From Candidatus Omnitrophota bacterium (GTDB lineage Bacteria > Omnitrophota > Gorgyraeia > Gygaellales > Profunditerraquicolaceae): a DNA stretch of 64,000 bases. A program made the position numbers and the translations under genes. Below, in pieces: positions 52,602 through 61,659 of this stretch. The stretch lies in assembly GCA_022710715.1 (NCBI GenBank), contig JAKLGJ010000005.1:58347-122346 (forward strand), read 5' to 3'. Under the pieces are notes generated by a model. The model searched no databases. It was given only the letters and a program-made list of their open reading frames with translations, and had not been told where the DNA came from. Numbering within the stretch: position 1 is the stretch's first letter; each line of letters begins with the position of its first letter.

Positions 52602-53402
52602 ATGAAATCAGCTATCGGGGTGTTCGATTCGGGAGTGGGGGGATTGACCGTGGTCAAGGAGCTCATCAATCACCTTCCCGGCGAGAACATCGTGTATTTC
52701 GGCGATACCGCGCGCGTTCCCTACGGCATCAAGTCCAAAGAAACGGTTATCCGTTTTTCCATCGAGAATATACTCTTTCTGCTCAAACAGGACGTCAAAC
52801 TGATCTGCGTGGCCTGCAATACCGCTTCCAGCCTGGCGCTGCCTTCGATCCGGCATCATTTCCGCATCCCCATCGTCGGCGTAATCGGCCCGGCGGCAAA
52901 AGAAGCCGTGTACGCTACCCGGAACAAACGCATCGGCGTTATCGGCACCCGCGGCACGATCAAGAGCCGGACGTATGAAAACGAGATCAGGTTGCTCGAT
53001 CCGCAGATCAAAGTCACGGCAGTGGCCTGTCCGTTGTTCGTTCCGTTCGTGGAAGAAGGGGTGTTTAAGGGCGAGGTGATCAACAAGGTCGCGCAGACGT
53101 ATCTGAAGCCGTTCAAGGACAACCGGGTGGACACGCTGATACTCGGCTGCACCCATTATCCCATCATCAAGCCGGTGATCCGTCAGATCATGGGCGATCA
53201 GGTGACCCTGATCGATTCCGCCAAACAGGTCGCGCTGGAGATCAAGAATATACTCACCGCCGATCGCATGCTCAACAAAGGCGCCCGCGGCAAACACGGT
53301 TTTTATGTCAGCGATAATCCCGAATGGTTCAGCGGCCTGGCCCGGACATTCCTGGGCAAACCTATTACCAACGCCAAGAAAGTGGAACAATGTTCACTCT
53401 GA
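52602..53402 (+). CDS. murI: Glutamate racemase
   Basis: 266 residues. The two catalytic Cys motifs are VACNTASSLALP (about 71) and LGCTHYPIIKP (about 184), and the N-terminal IGVFDSGVGGLTVVKEL is diagnostic. It makes D-glutamate for peptidoglycan. It sits after the amidase, and its stop overlaps the queD start by 13 bases, linking cell-wall genes with the queuosine operon. Confidence 0.96.
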   Translation: MKSAIGVFDSGVGGLTVVKELINHLPGENIVYFGDTARVPYGIKSKETVIRFSIENILFLLKQDVKLICVACNTASSLALPSIRHHFRIPIVGVIGPAAKEAVYATRNKRIGVIGTRGTIKSRTYENEIRLLDPQIKVTAVACPLFVPFVEEGVFKGEVINKVAQTYLKPFKDNRVDTLILGCTHYPIIKPVIRQIMGDQVTLIDSAKQVALEIKNILTADRMLNKGARGKHGFYVSDNPEWFSGLARTFLGKPITNAKKVEQCSL

Positions 53403-53746
53403 AGGTAGAAGCGTCGTTCAGTTCCGCGCATAATCTTCGCGGCTACAAAGGCAAATGCGAAGCGCTGCACGGCCACAACTGGAAAGTGGAAGTTCTGGTG
53501 CGCGCGCAGGAGCTGGATAAAACCGGCATGGTCATGGATTTCACCGAGATAAAGAAACATCTGCGCGCCGTGCTGGAAAAGCTCGATCATACCTATCTGA
53601 ACAAAATCGCTTATTTCAAGAAGATAAATCCCACGTCGGAAAATATCAGTAAATATATCTATCACCGGCTGGCCGCGCGCATTCAGGGTTTGGCCGCGGT
53701 CACGGTCTGGGAAAACAGCACCAGCTGCGCCACCTATAATGAGTAA
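53390..53746 (+). CDS. queD: 6-carboxy-5,6,7,8-tetrahydropterin synthase QueD
   Basis: 118 residues. Zinc ligands are His in SSAHNLRG and LHGHNWKV; the catalytic Cys is in GKCEALHGH. The family is PTPS/QueD, and the adjoining queC-queE-queF decides for preQ0 synthesis. It converts dihydroneopterin triphosphate. I start at ATG 53390 (MFTLKVEASFSSAH), inside murI. The 3' end overlaps queC by 8 bases. Confidence 0.94.
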   Translation: MFTLKVEASFSSAHNLRGYKGKCEALHGHNWKVEVLVRAQELDKTGMVMDFTEIKKHLRAVLEKLDHTYLNKIAYFKKINPTSENISKYIYHRLAARIQGLAAVTVWENSTSCATYNE

Positions 53747-54470
53747 CGCGTCGACGCTGCGGGGAAAAAAAGCCGTGGTCCTGTTATCCGGCGGACTTGA
53801 TTCCGCGACGACGCTCTACTGCGCGCGGGCGCAGGGATACGCGCCGCTGTGCCTGGTCTTCGATTACGGCCAGCGCCATCGCCGGGAGATCTCGGCTGCC
53901 CGGCGGATCGCCCGCAAAGCGGGTTGCCCGTGCGCGGTGCTCAAGATACGATTGCCCTGGGCAGGATCGAGCTTGCTCGACGCGTCTCTGCCGGTGCCCG
54001 GGGCGGATCCCCGGCGGTTGAAGAGGGCCGGGCGCGGCAAAGAGATTCCCAGCACGTATGTTCCGGGCCGCAACATTCTGTTCTTAAGTTATGCCGTATC
54101 CTGCGCCGAAGCGATCGGCGCGCAGGCGATCTTTATCGGGGCGAACGCTCTGGATTACAGCGGGTATCCGGATTGCCGGCCGCAGTTTATCGCGGCTTTC
54201 CGGCAGGTGATTGCCCGCGGCACCAGATCCGGCGTACAGTCCAGAGCGGTGCAGGTGCGCGCGCCGCTGATCGATAAGACCAAAGCCCAGATCGTTCGCC
54301 TGGCGAAAAAACTGTCGGTGCCTCTGGAATTAACCTGGTCCTGTTACGCCGGCGCCGCAGCGCCCTGCGGCACATGCGACAGTTGTTTCCTGCGGGCACG
54401 GGGATTTAAAGAGGCCGGGATGGAAGATCCGGCTTTGCAGCGGACAACGCGTCACGGAGCGAATGGATGA
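53739..54470 (+). CDS. queC: 7-cyano-7-deazaguanine synthase QueC
   Basis: 243 residues. The PP-loop VVLLSGGLDSATTLYCARAQG lies at the N-terminus (about 11-31), VPGRNILFLSYA in the middle, and the zinc cluster in CYAGAAAPCGTCDSC near the end. It makes preQ0 from 7-carboxy-7-deazaguanine with ATP and ammonia. Both ends overlap neighbours (queD, queE) by a few bases, so the genes are co-translated. The linker region PLPVPGADPRRLKRAGR is longer than in some relatives but lies between conserved parts. Confidence 0.95.
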   Translation: MSNASTLRGKKAVVLLSGGLDSATTLYCARAQGYAPLCLVFDYGQRHRREISAARRIARKAGCPCAVLKIRLPWAGSSLLDASLPVPGADPRRLKRAGRGKEIPSTYVPGRNILFLSYAVSCAEAIGAQAIFIGANALDYSGYPDCRPQFIAAFRQVIARGTRSGVQSRAVQVRAPLIDKTKAQIVRLAKKLSVPLELTWSCYAGAAAPCGTCDSCFLRARGFKEAGMEDPALQRTTRHGANG

Positions 54471-55135
54471 AAGCCAAAATTGCGGAAATCTTCGAGAGCA
54501 TTCAGGGCGAAGGTATTTATCTGGGCGAGCGCCAGGTATTCCTGCGCTTCTTCGGCTGCAACCTGACCTGCAAATTCTGCGATACCCAGCTTAAACACTA
54601 CCTGGAATACGAATCGGAATTCCTGCTTGAGGAACTCAAGCGTTATCACAAAACCGCCAGTATCGCTTTTACCGGCGGAGAACCTCTGCTGCAGAAAGAT
54701 TTCCTGAAGGAATTCCTGCCGCTCTGCCGCAAGAACAACCTGAAGGTCTATCTGGAGACCAATGGAACGCTGCCGGAAGCCCTGGGGGAGATCATCGATT
54801 ACGTGAATGTGGTGGCCATGGACGTCAAACTGCCCAGTTCTACCGGGCTGGCGCCTTTCTGGGATACCCACCGGCTGTTCCTGAAGATCGCCCAGCAGAA
54901 AGACGTATTCGTCAAGACCATTATCGGCCTGGATACTACGGCGGCGGATCTGCAGGAAGTCATTCGTTTGCTCAAAGACGTCAACAGCGCTCTGGTCCTG
55001 GTCCTGCAGCCGAACAGCTTCGACGACCAGGCGCAGTTGCGACCCAAACTCGACCAATTCAAAGATCAGTGCATTCTGGAAGGAATCGCCACCTGCATCA
55101 TTCCTCAAATGCATAAAGTCCTGGGAGTGAAATAA
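54467..55135 (+). CDS. queE: 7-carboxy-7-deazaguanine synthase QueE (radical SAM)
   Basis: 222 residues. The radical-SAM cluster is in FFGCNLTCKFCDT (CxxxCxxC, about residues 27-37), preceded by IQGEGIYLGERQVFLRF. FTGGEPLLQ (about 68) is the SAM-binding GGE motif. It converts CPH4 to CDG, the step between QueD and QueC. The start overlaps queC by 4 bases, queF follows after one base. Length is normal. Confidence 0.94.
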   Translation: MKAKIAEIFESIQGEGIYLGERQVFLRFFGCNLTCKFCDTQLKHYLEYESEFLLEELKRYHKTASIAFTGGEPLLQKDFLKEFLPLCRKNNLKVYLETNGTLPEALGEIIDYVNVVAMDVKLPSSTGLAPFWDTHRLFLKIAQQKDVFVKTIIGLDTTAADLQEVIRLLKDVNSALVLVLQPNSFDDQAQLRPKLDQFKDQCILEGIATCIIPQMHKVLGVK

Positions 55136-55136
55136 T

Positions 55137-55541
55137 ATGCCGCATCGATCGTCGTACGAAGGATTGCAGAAAAATATCCGCGCGCTTAAAACCCCGGAGA
55201 TAGAAGTCTGGGAGAATCAGTATCCCGATAAACGCTACACCATTACCGTGGACGTGCCCGAATTCACCTGTATCTGTCCCAAGACCGGCTTGCCGGATTT
55301 CGCCGCCATCAAGATCGAATATATCCCCGCGAAGCTCTGCGTGGAATTGAAATCGTTCAAACTCTACACCATGTTCTATCGCGATATCGGCATTTTTCAC
55401 GAGCATCTGACGAACAAGATTCTCGATGATTTCGTCAAAGCCTGTAAGCCCCGCTGGGCGAGGATATCCAGCATTTTCAATCCCCGCGGCGGGATCACCA
55501 CTTCCGTGGTGAGGGAATACAAACCGGGGCGTGGGGGCTAG
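55137..55541 (+). CDS. queF: NADPH-dependent 7-cyano-7-deazaguanine reductase QueF
   Basis: 134 residues, the short unimodular form. The catalytic Cys and Asp are in FTCICPKTGLPDFA (about 40-53); VELKSFKLYTMFYRDIGIFHE is the substrate-binding region. It reduces preQ0 to preQ1, the last step of this operon, which thereby has queD, C, E and F. queG, queA and tgt are not in the window. It ends by overlapping a long upstream option for the next gene. Confidence 0.95.
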   Translation: MPHRSSYEGLQKNIRALKTPEIEVWENQYPDKRYTITVDVPEFTCICPKTGLPDFAAIKIEYIPAKLCVELKSFKLYTMFYRDIGIFHEHLTNKILDDFVKACKPRWARISSIFNPRGGITTSVVREYKPGRGG

Positions 55542-55542
55542 C

Positions 55543-56388
55543 ATGTCGACCATTACTGCCGCGCGCATCAGCGAAGCGATCAGCGAGTTATGCCTGCAGG
55601 CGCATTGGCATCTGCGCCGTGACGTGGCGAGGTGTCTCAAGAAAGCGCTGCGCCGGGAAACCAACGCCCGCGCGCGGCGTCTGCTGCAGGCGATCATCGA
55701 CAATGCCGCAACGGCGCAGCGGCGCAAACTGGCGATCTGCCAGGATACCGGTCTGCCCGCGGTATTCGTTGAACTGGGACAGCAGGCGCGCATCCGGGGC
55801 GATCTGAACCGCGCGATACAGGCCGGCATCCGCGCAGGCTACACCAAAGGGTCTTTTCGTCATTCCATCGTCAAGGATCCGTTACTGCGGGGTGAGCCGG
55901 GCGTATTGCCCGCGGTGATACATATTGATATCGTTCCCGGCAGCCGGGTGAAACTGACCGTGCTGCCTAAAGGATTCGGCTGCGAGAACAAGACGCAATT
56001 GAAAATGTTCCTGCCCACGGCTTCGCTGCAGGAGATCGAAGCGTTTATAGTCGATACGGTGCGCGCTGCCGGGCCGGACGCCTGTCCGCCGTATGTGATC
56101 GGGGTGGGCCTCGGCGGCACCGCGGAAGCAGCCTGTTTAATGGCCAAGAAAGCGCTGCTGAAAGATATCGCCGCGCCGGATAAAAAACTCGCCGGGCATC
56201 TTTCGGCTCTGTCCGGACGCCTGGAGAAGAAGATCGACGCTTTAAAGATCGGGCCCATGGGATTAGGCGGCCGGACTACCGCGCTTGCCGTGCGCATCGA
56301 AGCCGGCCCTACGCATATCGCCGGGTTGCCGGTAGCGGTGAGTGTCAGCTGCCATGCTTTGCGCAGCGCGACAAAAACGCTTGTGTGA
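55543..56388 (+). CDS. Fumarate hydratase (class I) alpha subunit
   Basis: 281 residues from ATG 55543 (an in-frame GTG at 55531 adds four). The iron-sulfur ligands are Cys in AICQDTGLPAVF (about 64), GFGCENKTQLKMF (about 148) and CPPYVIGVGLGGTAE (about 184). It belongs to the Fe-S hydro-lyase alpha family (FumA N-terminal, TtdA). With the next gene it interconverts fumarate and malate; tartrate dehydratase is an alternative. It begins 1 base after queF, so it shares that transcript. Confidence 0.9.
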   Translation: MSTITAARISEAISELCLQAHWHLRRDVARCLKKALRRETNARARRLLQAIIDNAATAQRRKLAICQDTGLPAVFVELGQQARIRGDLNRAIQAGIRAGYTKGSFRHSIVKDPLLRGEPGVLPAVIHIDIVPGSRVKLTVLPKGFGCENKTQLKMFLPTASLQEIEAFIVDTVRAAGPDACPPYVIGVGLGGTAEAACLMAKKALLKDIAAPDKKLAGHLSALSGRLEKKIDALKIGPMGLGGRTTALAVRIEAGPTHIAGLPVAVSVSCHALRSATKTLV

Positions 56389-56397
56389 ACGTAAACC

Positions 56398-56925
56398 ATG
56401 AAAAGAATTACCGCACCTTTACAGGAAAAAGCGCTCCGGTCGTTGAAAGCCGGGGATGAAGTGCTCTTGAGCGGAACGATTTTTACCGCCCGCGACCAGG
56501 CGCATAAACGGCTGACGCAATCGTTGGCCCGCCGGAGCAAGCTGCCCGTCGCGCTCGCAGGGCAGGTCGTTTATTATTGCGGTCCCACCGGAACTCCCGA
56601 ACATACCGTTATCGGCTCCTGCGGCCCGACTACCAGCCGGCGCATGGATGCTTTCACTCCGGCGCTGCTCGCGGCCGGGCTCAAAGGAATGATCGGCAAA
56701 GGCAATCGCAGCCCGCAGACTATCGCTGCGATCAAAAAACACAAAGCCGTTTATTTTCTGGCGTACGCCGGCTGCGGGGCGTTACTGGCGCAGTTTATCC
56801 GCAGCGCCCTGCCTGTCGCTTATCCTGATCTCGGTCCCGAGGCGATCGTGCGGCTCCAGGTCAGGGATCTGCCGCTTATCGTGGGCATCGACTGCAGGGG
56901 AAAGAGCGTCTACCCGGTTATCTGA
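56398..56925 (+). CDS. Fumarate hydratase (class I) beta subunit
   Basis: 175 residues. The beta-subunit signature is VYYCGPTGTPEH followed by GSCGPTTSRRMDAFTPALLA (about 73-92) and GMIGKGNRS. An upstream LSGTIFTARDQAHKRL motif is typical as well. It completes the two-subunit hydro-lyase, the split form of class I fumarase. It lies 9 bases after the alpha subunit and 2 bases before the histidine kinase. Confidence 0.92.
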   Translation: MKRITAPLQEKALRSLKAGDEVLLSGTIFTARDQAHKRLTQSLARRSKLPVALAGQVVYYCGPTGTPEHTVIGSCGPTTSRRMDAFTPALLAAGLKGMIGKGNRSPQTIAAIKKHKAVYFLAYAGCGALLAQFIRSALPVAYPDLGPEAIVRLQVRDLPLIVGIDCRGKSVYPVI

Positions 56926-56927
56926 TC

Positions 56928-58835
56928 ATGGCGAAACTGAAATACAAGTTCGTAAGCATGCTTTTCCTGACTTCGACCTTGCCGCTGTTCCTGGTCGGCG
57001 GCATCACCATGCTTTTTTTAAGCCGCATGGCGGTGGTCAGCTCCCAGACCCGCATCAACACCAATCTCAAGATCGCCCATAACCAGTATCAATCCGTCAA
57101 AGAAAACCTCAAATTCATTACCCGCGACCAGAATCGCAGAGTGGCCACGCTCGTTTCCGAAGATCAACTGGATCTGCTGCGTAACGAATACGTCAAAGTT
57201 ATCAAGAGGCTCAACCTGGATTTTTTCATCGTCACCGATAAGGTCGGCACGGTGATCCTGTCCATGAGCAGCCCGAAATTCGAAGGGTACAATTACAGCC
57301 GGGATCTGTTTGTGCGCAAAGCGCTGCGCGGCGACGTCGCCGTGGCCGCGGATATCCTCTCGGAATACGAGCTGGCCAAATACGGCTTGATGGAAAAAGC
57401 CAGAGTGCCCACTGTAAATCCTATCCAGGGATTGATTATCCGCGCGACCATTCCGTTGATCAATACCAACGAAAACATCATCGGCACGTTAACCACCGGT
57501 TATTTGCTGAATAATAACAATCCCGTGGTGCTGGATAAGATTACCCAGGGAACGGAATTCGTGGCCAGCTTGTTCCTCGACGATATTCGCGTCTGCTCCA
57601 ATGTTCCCGGGATGTCCGCCCATCCGGTACTGGGCAGCAAACTCGATGCGCAGGCCAGCCAGGCCGTGCTGAAGCAGGGGGATCAGTATCTGGGCAGCGT
57701 AACCGTAGCCAAACAGAAGTATCTGGCCGCCTATACGCCGATCTATAATATCCAGGATAAGATTATCGGGATACTCGGAATCGGCATACCGGAAAAAATC
57801 ATTTTTGCCCAGCGCGATAAACTGCTGGTGATATTCCTGCTGGCCATTATTCTTTCGATCCTGCTTTCTTTGATCTTCGGCCTGCGCAAAGGCAATATCA
57901 TCGTGCGTTCCATCCGCAAACTGCGTTCCGGTATCGACGCCTTCGGCCGCGGCGATCTGAACCATCGTATCGAGATCCGGTCGGGCGACGAAATCGAGGA
58001 CCTGGCCAACTATTTCAACCAGACCATGCTCCAGTTGCAGATGACCCGCAAGGAGCTGGAAGTCTGCGCCAGGAACGTGGTGAACCTTCGCGATAAGGTC
58101 ATGGAAAGTTCCGTTCAGCTGGAAGAAGCGCATAAACAGCTGGTGGAATACGAGCGCATGGCGGCCATGGGCAGGATGGCCACCGTGATCAACCATGAAT
58201 TGCGCAATGTTTTCAGCGAGATCCAGGCCAGTATCACTATCCTTAAAACCCGGGCTGTCGACGAATATCCGCAGAGCATGCCTTCGTTGAAAGAGATCGA
58301 GCACGGTTTGAATTATGCCAGCGAAGTCCTGGGCAGCGTGCTGCGGTTGAGTTATCCCAAGCGATTGACCCTGATGGAAGTGGATATGTCCGTGCTCATC
58401 GAAGACCTGCTGGCATTCGCGGCGATGCGGGAACTTTTCCTGGAGAACGAGGTGGAGGTGCGCAAGCATGTCCCCGCGAGCCTGCCGCAGATAAAAGCCG
58501 ACGGCATGCAGATCCGCGAAGTCCTGGCAATCCTGGTCACCAACGCCGTGCAGGCCATGTCCGACAACTCGAGCTCTTCCGGAAAGAAGAACGAGTTGAC
58601 GATCAAGGTCGACCAGGATCACGACTGGATGAAGATCGAGGTGTCCGATACGGGCAAGGGCATGCCGGCGAATGTCCTGGAAAATCTTTTTACCCCGTTT
58701 TTCACCACCAAGAGCCGGGGATTGGGGCTGGGATTGTGCATTTCCCGCGAGATCATCAAAGCGCATAAAGGCTCTATCGAGGTTTTATCCGAGGTGGGCA
58801 AAGGATCCACCTTTGTGATCAAGTTGCCTCTGTGA
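56928..58835 (+). CDS. Membrane sensor histidine kinase (Cache-HAMP-HisKA-HATPase)
   Basis: 635 residues. One N-terminal helix (about 8-32) and another at about 300-322 flank an extracytoplasmic sensor (about 33-295) of the Cache type (FIVTDKVGTVILSMSS, RATIPLINTNENIIGTL). HAMP (about 320-375) and a coiled linker follow. The phospho-acceptor is H423 in ATVINHELRN. The ATPase has NAVQAM (N box), DTGKGMP (G1), FTPFFTTKSRGLGLGL (F/G2). Ligand unknown. The response regulator starts 8 bases downstream, so they form a pair. It is not an ordinary chemoreceptor, as it lacks MCP signalling parts. Confidence 0.92.
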   Translation: MAKLKYKFVSMLFLTSTLPLFLVGGITMLFLSRMAVVSSQTRINTNLKIAHNQYQSVKENLKFITRDQNRRVATLVSEDQLDLLRNEYVKVIKRLNLDFFIVTDKVGTVILSMSSPKFEGYNYSRDLFVRKALRGDVAVAADILSEYELAKYGLMEKARVPTVNPIQGLIIRATIPLINTNENIIGTLTTGYLLNNNNPVVLDKITQGTEFVASLFLDDIRVCSNVPGMSAHPVLGSKLDAQASQAVLKQGDQYLGSVTVAKQKYLAAYTPIYNIQDKIIGILGIGIPEKIIFAQRDKLLVIFLLAIILSILLSLIFGLRKGNIIVRSIRKLRSGIDAFGRGDLNHRIEIRSGDEIEDLANYFNQTMLQLQMTRKELEVCARNVVNLRDKVMESSVQLEEAHKQLVEYERMAAMGRMATVINHELRNVFSEIQASITILKTRAVDEYPQSMPSLKEIEHGLNYASEVLGSVLRLSYPKRLTLMEVDMSVLIEDLLAFAAMRELFLENEVEVRKHVPASLPQIKADGMQIREVLAILVTNAVQAMSDNSSSSGKKNELTIKVDQDHDWMKIEVSDTGKGMPANVLENLFTPFFTTKSRGLGLGLCISREIIKAHKGSIEVLSEVGKGSTFVIKLPL

Positions 58836-58843
58836 GGTAAAGC

Positions 58844-60262
58844 ATGGATCAGACTGAAAGCGTTCTGGTAATCGAGGATGACCGCATTCTCTGTCAGCAT
58901 CTCAAAGCCGGATTGTCCGAAGCCGGCTATGACGTGGTGGCGGTGAACAAAGGCGGCGACGCGGTCGATCAGATCCACAAACGTTTTTTCAACGTGGTGG
59001 TGCTGGATCTGGTCCTGCCGGATATCCAGGGTATAGAGTTGATGCGTCTGTTCAGCAAGAAGAATCCCGAGACCTGTTTCGTGGTCTCGACCGGTTACGC
59101 TACCATTTCTTCCGCTATCGAAGCGTTGAAAGTCGGCGCCTACGATTATATCGTCAAGCCTTTTGATATCGACCATCTGCGTCTGGTGATCCGCCGCGGC
59201 CTGGATAAACAGCATCTGGTATTCCATAACCAGCAGCTTCTGGCGCAGATGGAAAAAGAGAAGGTCAAACTCGAGATCGTGATGGATGCCTACACCCGGA
59301 TGAGCGGGATATACCGGTTGGATGATCTGGCGGATTTTGTGACCGAGCAGGCTCTGAATATCGTCGAAGCGGAACGGGCGTCGCTCATGCTCGTCGACGC
59401 CACCACCAACGAGCTGGTGCTCAAAGGCGCGAAAGGGATCGCCCGGGAAAAAGTCGCCTGGCGGGTAAAGATCGGGGACACTATCGCCGGCTGGGTGGCC
59501 AAACAGGGAGAGATCCTCCTGGTCAAGGATATCGATACCGATTCCCGCGTGCATCATTTTGCCCGCAATCGTCAGTATAAGACCAGGTCGTTCGTTTCCC
59601 TGCCCCTGAAGATCGATACCCAGGTGATCGGGGTGATGAGCGTGACCGATAAACTGGCGTCCGCGGGGATCTTTACCGAGACCGACCTGCGCTATCTGTC
59701 CCTGCTGGCGCATCAGACCGTGGCCCAGATCGAGAATATCCGTCTGTGCGAAACCCTGGGATCCCTGGCCATCACCGATTCGCTGACCGGGGTATTCAAT
59801 CACCGTTATTTTCAGGAACAGCTCGCGGTGGAAGTGATGCGCGCCCAGCGGTATAAGCATTCGTTGAGCCTGATGATGTTTGACGTAGACCACTTTAAAT
59901 CGTATAATGACCGCTTCGGGCATCTGGAAGGCGATCGCGTGCTCAAGCACGTGGCCTGGGTGATGCGCGACAATGTGCGTCAGGTGGATATCGTCTGCCG
60001 TTACGGCGGGGACGAGTTTGTGGTCATTCTTCCCTATACCGACGTCAAGGGGACTTTTACGGTAGCGGAGAAGATCCGCAAGACCGTGGAGAAACAGGAT
60101 TTTTTCACCAGGGAAGGCCAGAAGAAAGTGCCGTTGAGCTTAAGCTGCGGGATCGCCACATTCCATTCCGGATTGAGCAAGGACGAGCTCATTTCGCACG
60201 TAGACCAGGCGCTGTACAAGGCGAAAGCCGAAGGCAAGAACACCACCAGGATTTTTGAATAA
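58844..60262 (+). CDS. Response regulator with GAF and GGDEF domains (diguanylate cyclase)
   Basis: 472 residues. The receiver domain (1-120) has acceptor D55 in VVVLDLVLPD and the DD pair in VIEDDRILCQ. A GAF domain (about 150-295) follows with TIAGWVAKQGEILLVKD. The GGDEF domain (about 305-470) has an intact catalytic motif GGDEF at 388-392, DSLTGVFNHRYFQ, and an inhibitory RxxD (RQVD, 379-382), so it should make c-di-GMP and be product-inhibited. No EAL domain is present. It is the output of the kinase just upstream. It supplies the second messenger for PilZ-type and GEMM-type readers seen elsewhere in the window. Confidence 0.95.
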   Translation: MDQTESVLVIEDDRILCQHLKAGLSEAGYDVVAVNKGGDAVDQIHKRFFNVVVLDLVLPDIQGIELMRLFSKKNPETCFVVSTGYATISSAIEALKVGAYDYIVKPFDIDHLRLVIRRGLDKQHLVFHNQQLLAQMEKEKVKLEIVMDAYTRMSGIYRLDDLADFVTEQALNIVEAERASLMLVDATTNELVLKGAKGIAREKVAWRVKIGDTIAGWVAKQGEILLVKDIDTDSRVHHFARNRQYKTRSFVSLPLKIDTQVIGVMSVTDKLASAGIFTETDLRYLSLLAHQTVAQIENIRLCETLGSLAITDSLTGVFNHRYFQEQLAVEVMRAQRYKHSLSLMMFDVDHFKSYNDRFGHLEGDRVLKHVAWVMRDNVRQVDIVCRYGGDEFVVILPYTDVKGTFTVAEKIRKTVEKQDFFTREGQKKVPLSLSCGIATFHSGLSKDELISHVDQALYKAKAEGKNTTRIFE

Positions 60263-60286
60263 GTCGGGAACACGAAAGGATCGCTA

Positions 60287-61000
60287 ATGGCACGAAGTGA
60301 CGGCAGAGAGGTAAATCAATTGCGTAAAGTGACGGTGACCCGGTCGTTTCTCAAATTCGCCGAAGGGTCCTGTTTGATCGAACTGGGTAATACCAAAGTC
60401 GTTTGCAGCGCGTCGGTGGAAGAAACCGTTCCGTCGTTCTTAAAAGGCTCGGGCAACGGATGGGTGACCGCGGAATACGGCATGCTGCCGCGTTCCTGCA
60501 AAAGCCGCATTCCCCGCAACAAGGATTCCGGCCGCACCTACGAGATCCAGCGGCTGGTCGGCCGTTCTTTGCGCGCGGTGACCGATATGACCGCGCTGGG
60601 AGAACGCACGATCTGGCTCGATTGCGACGTTCTGCAGGGCGACGGGGGCACGCGTACTGCCTCGATCACTGGCAGTTTTATCGCGCTGGCGGAAGCCCTG
60701 GGCAAGATCAAGTCCGCGGGATTGATCCCGGCGATCCCGATCCGGGATTTCGTGGCAGCGACCAGCGTGGGCGTGGTGGATAAAACGGTACTGCTCGATC
60801 TGGCCTACGAAGAAGATTCCAAAGCCGATGTGGATATGAATGTGGTGATGACCTCCAAGGGGGAATTCATAGAGATCCAGGGGACCGCGGAACGGATGAC
60901 CTTCTCCAAAACGGCCATGGACGGGATGCTCGAACTCGCCGGCAAAGGGATCAAGCAGCTTATCGATATGCAGCGTTCGGTTTTAAGAGACGTCCTATGA
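60287..61000 (+). CDS. rph: Ribonuclease PH
   Basis: 237 residues. KVTVTRSFLKFAEGSCLIELGNTKV, AEYGMLPRSCKSRIPR, and DCDVLQGDGGTRTASITGS with the later VDMNVVM are standard RNase PH motifs (phosphorolytic 3' trimming of tRNA). The ATG is preceded by GAAAGGA. Its stop overlaps the rdgB start by 4 bases, the usual rph-rdgB pair. Confidence 0.96.
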   Translation: MARSDGREVNQLRKVTVTRSFLKFAEGSCLIELGNTKVVCSASVEETVPSFLKGSGNGWVTAEYGMLPRSCKSRIPRNKDSGRTYEIQRLVGRSLRAVTDMTALGERTIWLDCDVLQGDGGTRTASITGSFIALAEALGKIKSAGLIPAIPIRDFVAATSVGVVDKTVLLDLAYEEDSKADVDMNVVMTSKGEFIEIQGTAERMTFSKTAMDGMLELAGKGIKQLIDMQRSVLRDVL

Positions 61001-61599
61001 AATTAGTGGTGGCCACGCAGAATAAAAGAAAGCTCCAGGAGATCGTCGACATCCTGGCGGACCTGAACTATAACGTCATTTCTCTGGCTGATTTTCCCCG
61101 CGTGCCGCGTATCGTCGAGAACGGCGCAACTTTCCAGGCCAACGCGATCAAAAAAGCGGTTACCGTCGCCCGTTTCTGCAAACAGCTGACCCTGGGCGAA
61201 GATTCCGGATTATGCGTTGAGGCGCTGGGAGGCCGGCCCGGCGTGTATTCCGCGCGTTTCAGCGGGAAAGACAAGAACGACGAGAAGAATAACCGGAAAG
61301 TTTTGAGGTTATTGGCGGATCTGCCGATAAATAAACGTAAAGCGTACTATGCCTGCGCGGTAGCCATTGCCGACAAGAGCGGTTTGCTGGGGGTAGTGGA
61401 GGGCAGGTGCAGCGGATATATCGGTTTCGAGCCCAAGGGCAATACCGGATTCGGTTATGATCCGATTTTCGTGGCTCCCGGATATAAGAAAACCTTTGCC
61501 CAGCTGGGGCCGCGGATCAAGCACAGCATGAGCCATCGTTTCCGCGCGTTGAAGAAAGCGCGAAAAATCTTAGAGAAATATATTGTGCAAAACCATTGA
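60997..61599 (+). CDS. rdgB: Non-canonical purine NTP pyrophosphatase (RdgB/HAM1)
   Basis: 200 residues. N-terminal VVATQNKRKLQEIVDIL, GEDSGLCVEALGGRPGVYSARFSG (about 65-88) and GNTGFGYDPIFVAPG (about 147) are the family's active-site motifs. It removes ITP and XTP from the nucleotide pool. The start overlaps rph (ATGA). Length is normal. Confidence 0.95.
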   Translation: MKLVVATQNKRKLQEIVDILADLNYNVISLADFPRVPRIVENGATFQANAIKKAVTVARFCKQLTLGEDSGLCVEALGGRPGVYSARFSGKDKNDEKNNRKVLRLLADLPINKRKAYYACAVAIADKSGLLGVVEGRCSGYIGFEPKGNTGFGYDPIFVAPGYKKTFAQLGPRIKHSMSHRFRALKKARKILEKYIVQNH

Positions 61600-61659
61600 T
61601 ATTGCTATAATTAAATCCTTGAAACGCTTACGCGCTTATAATGACAAAGGAGGGGGACA

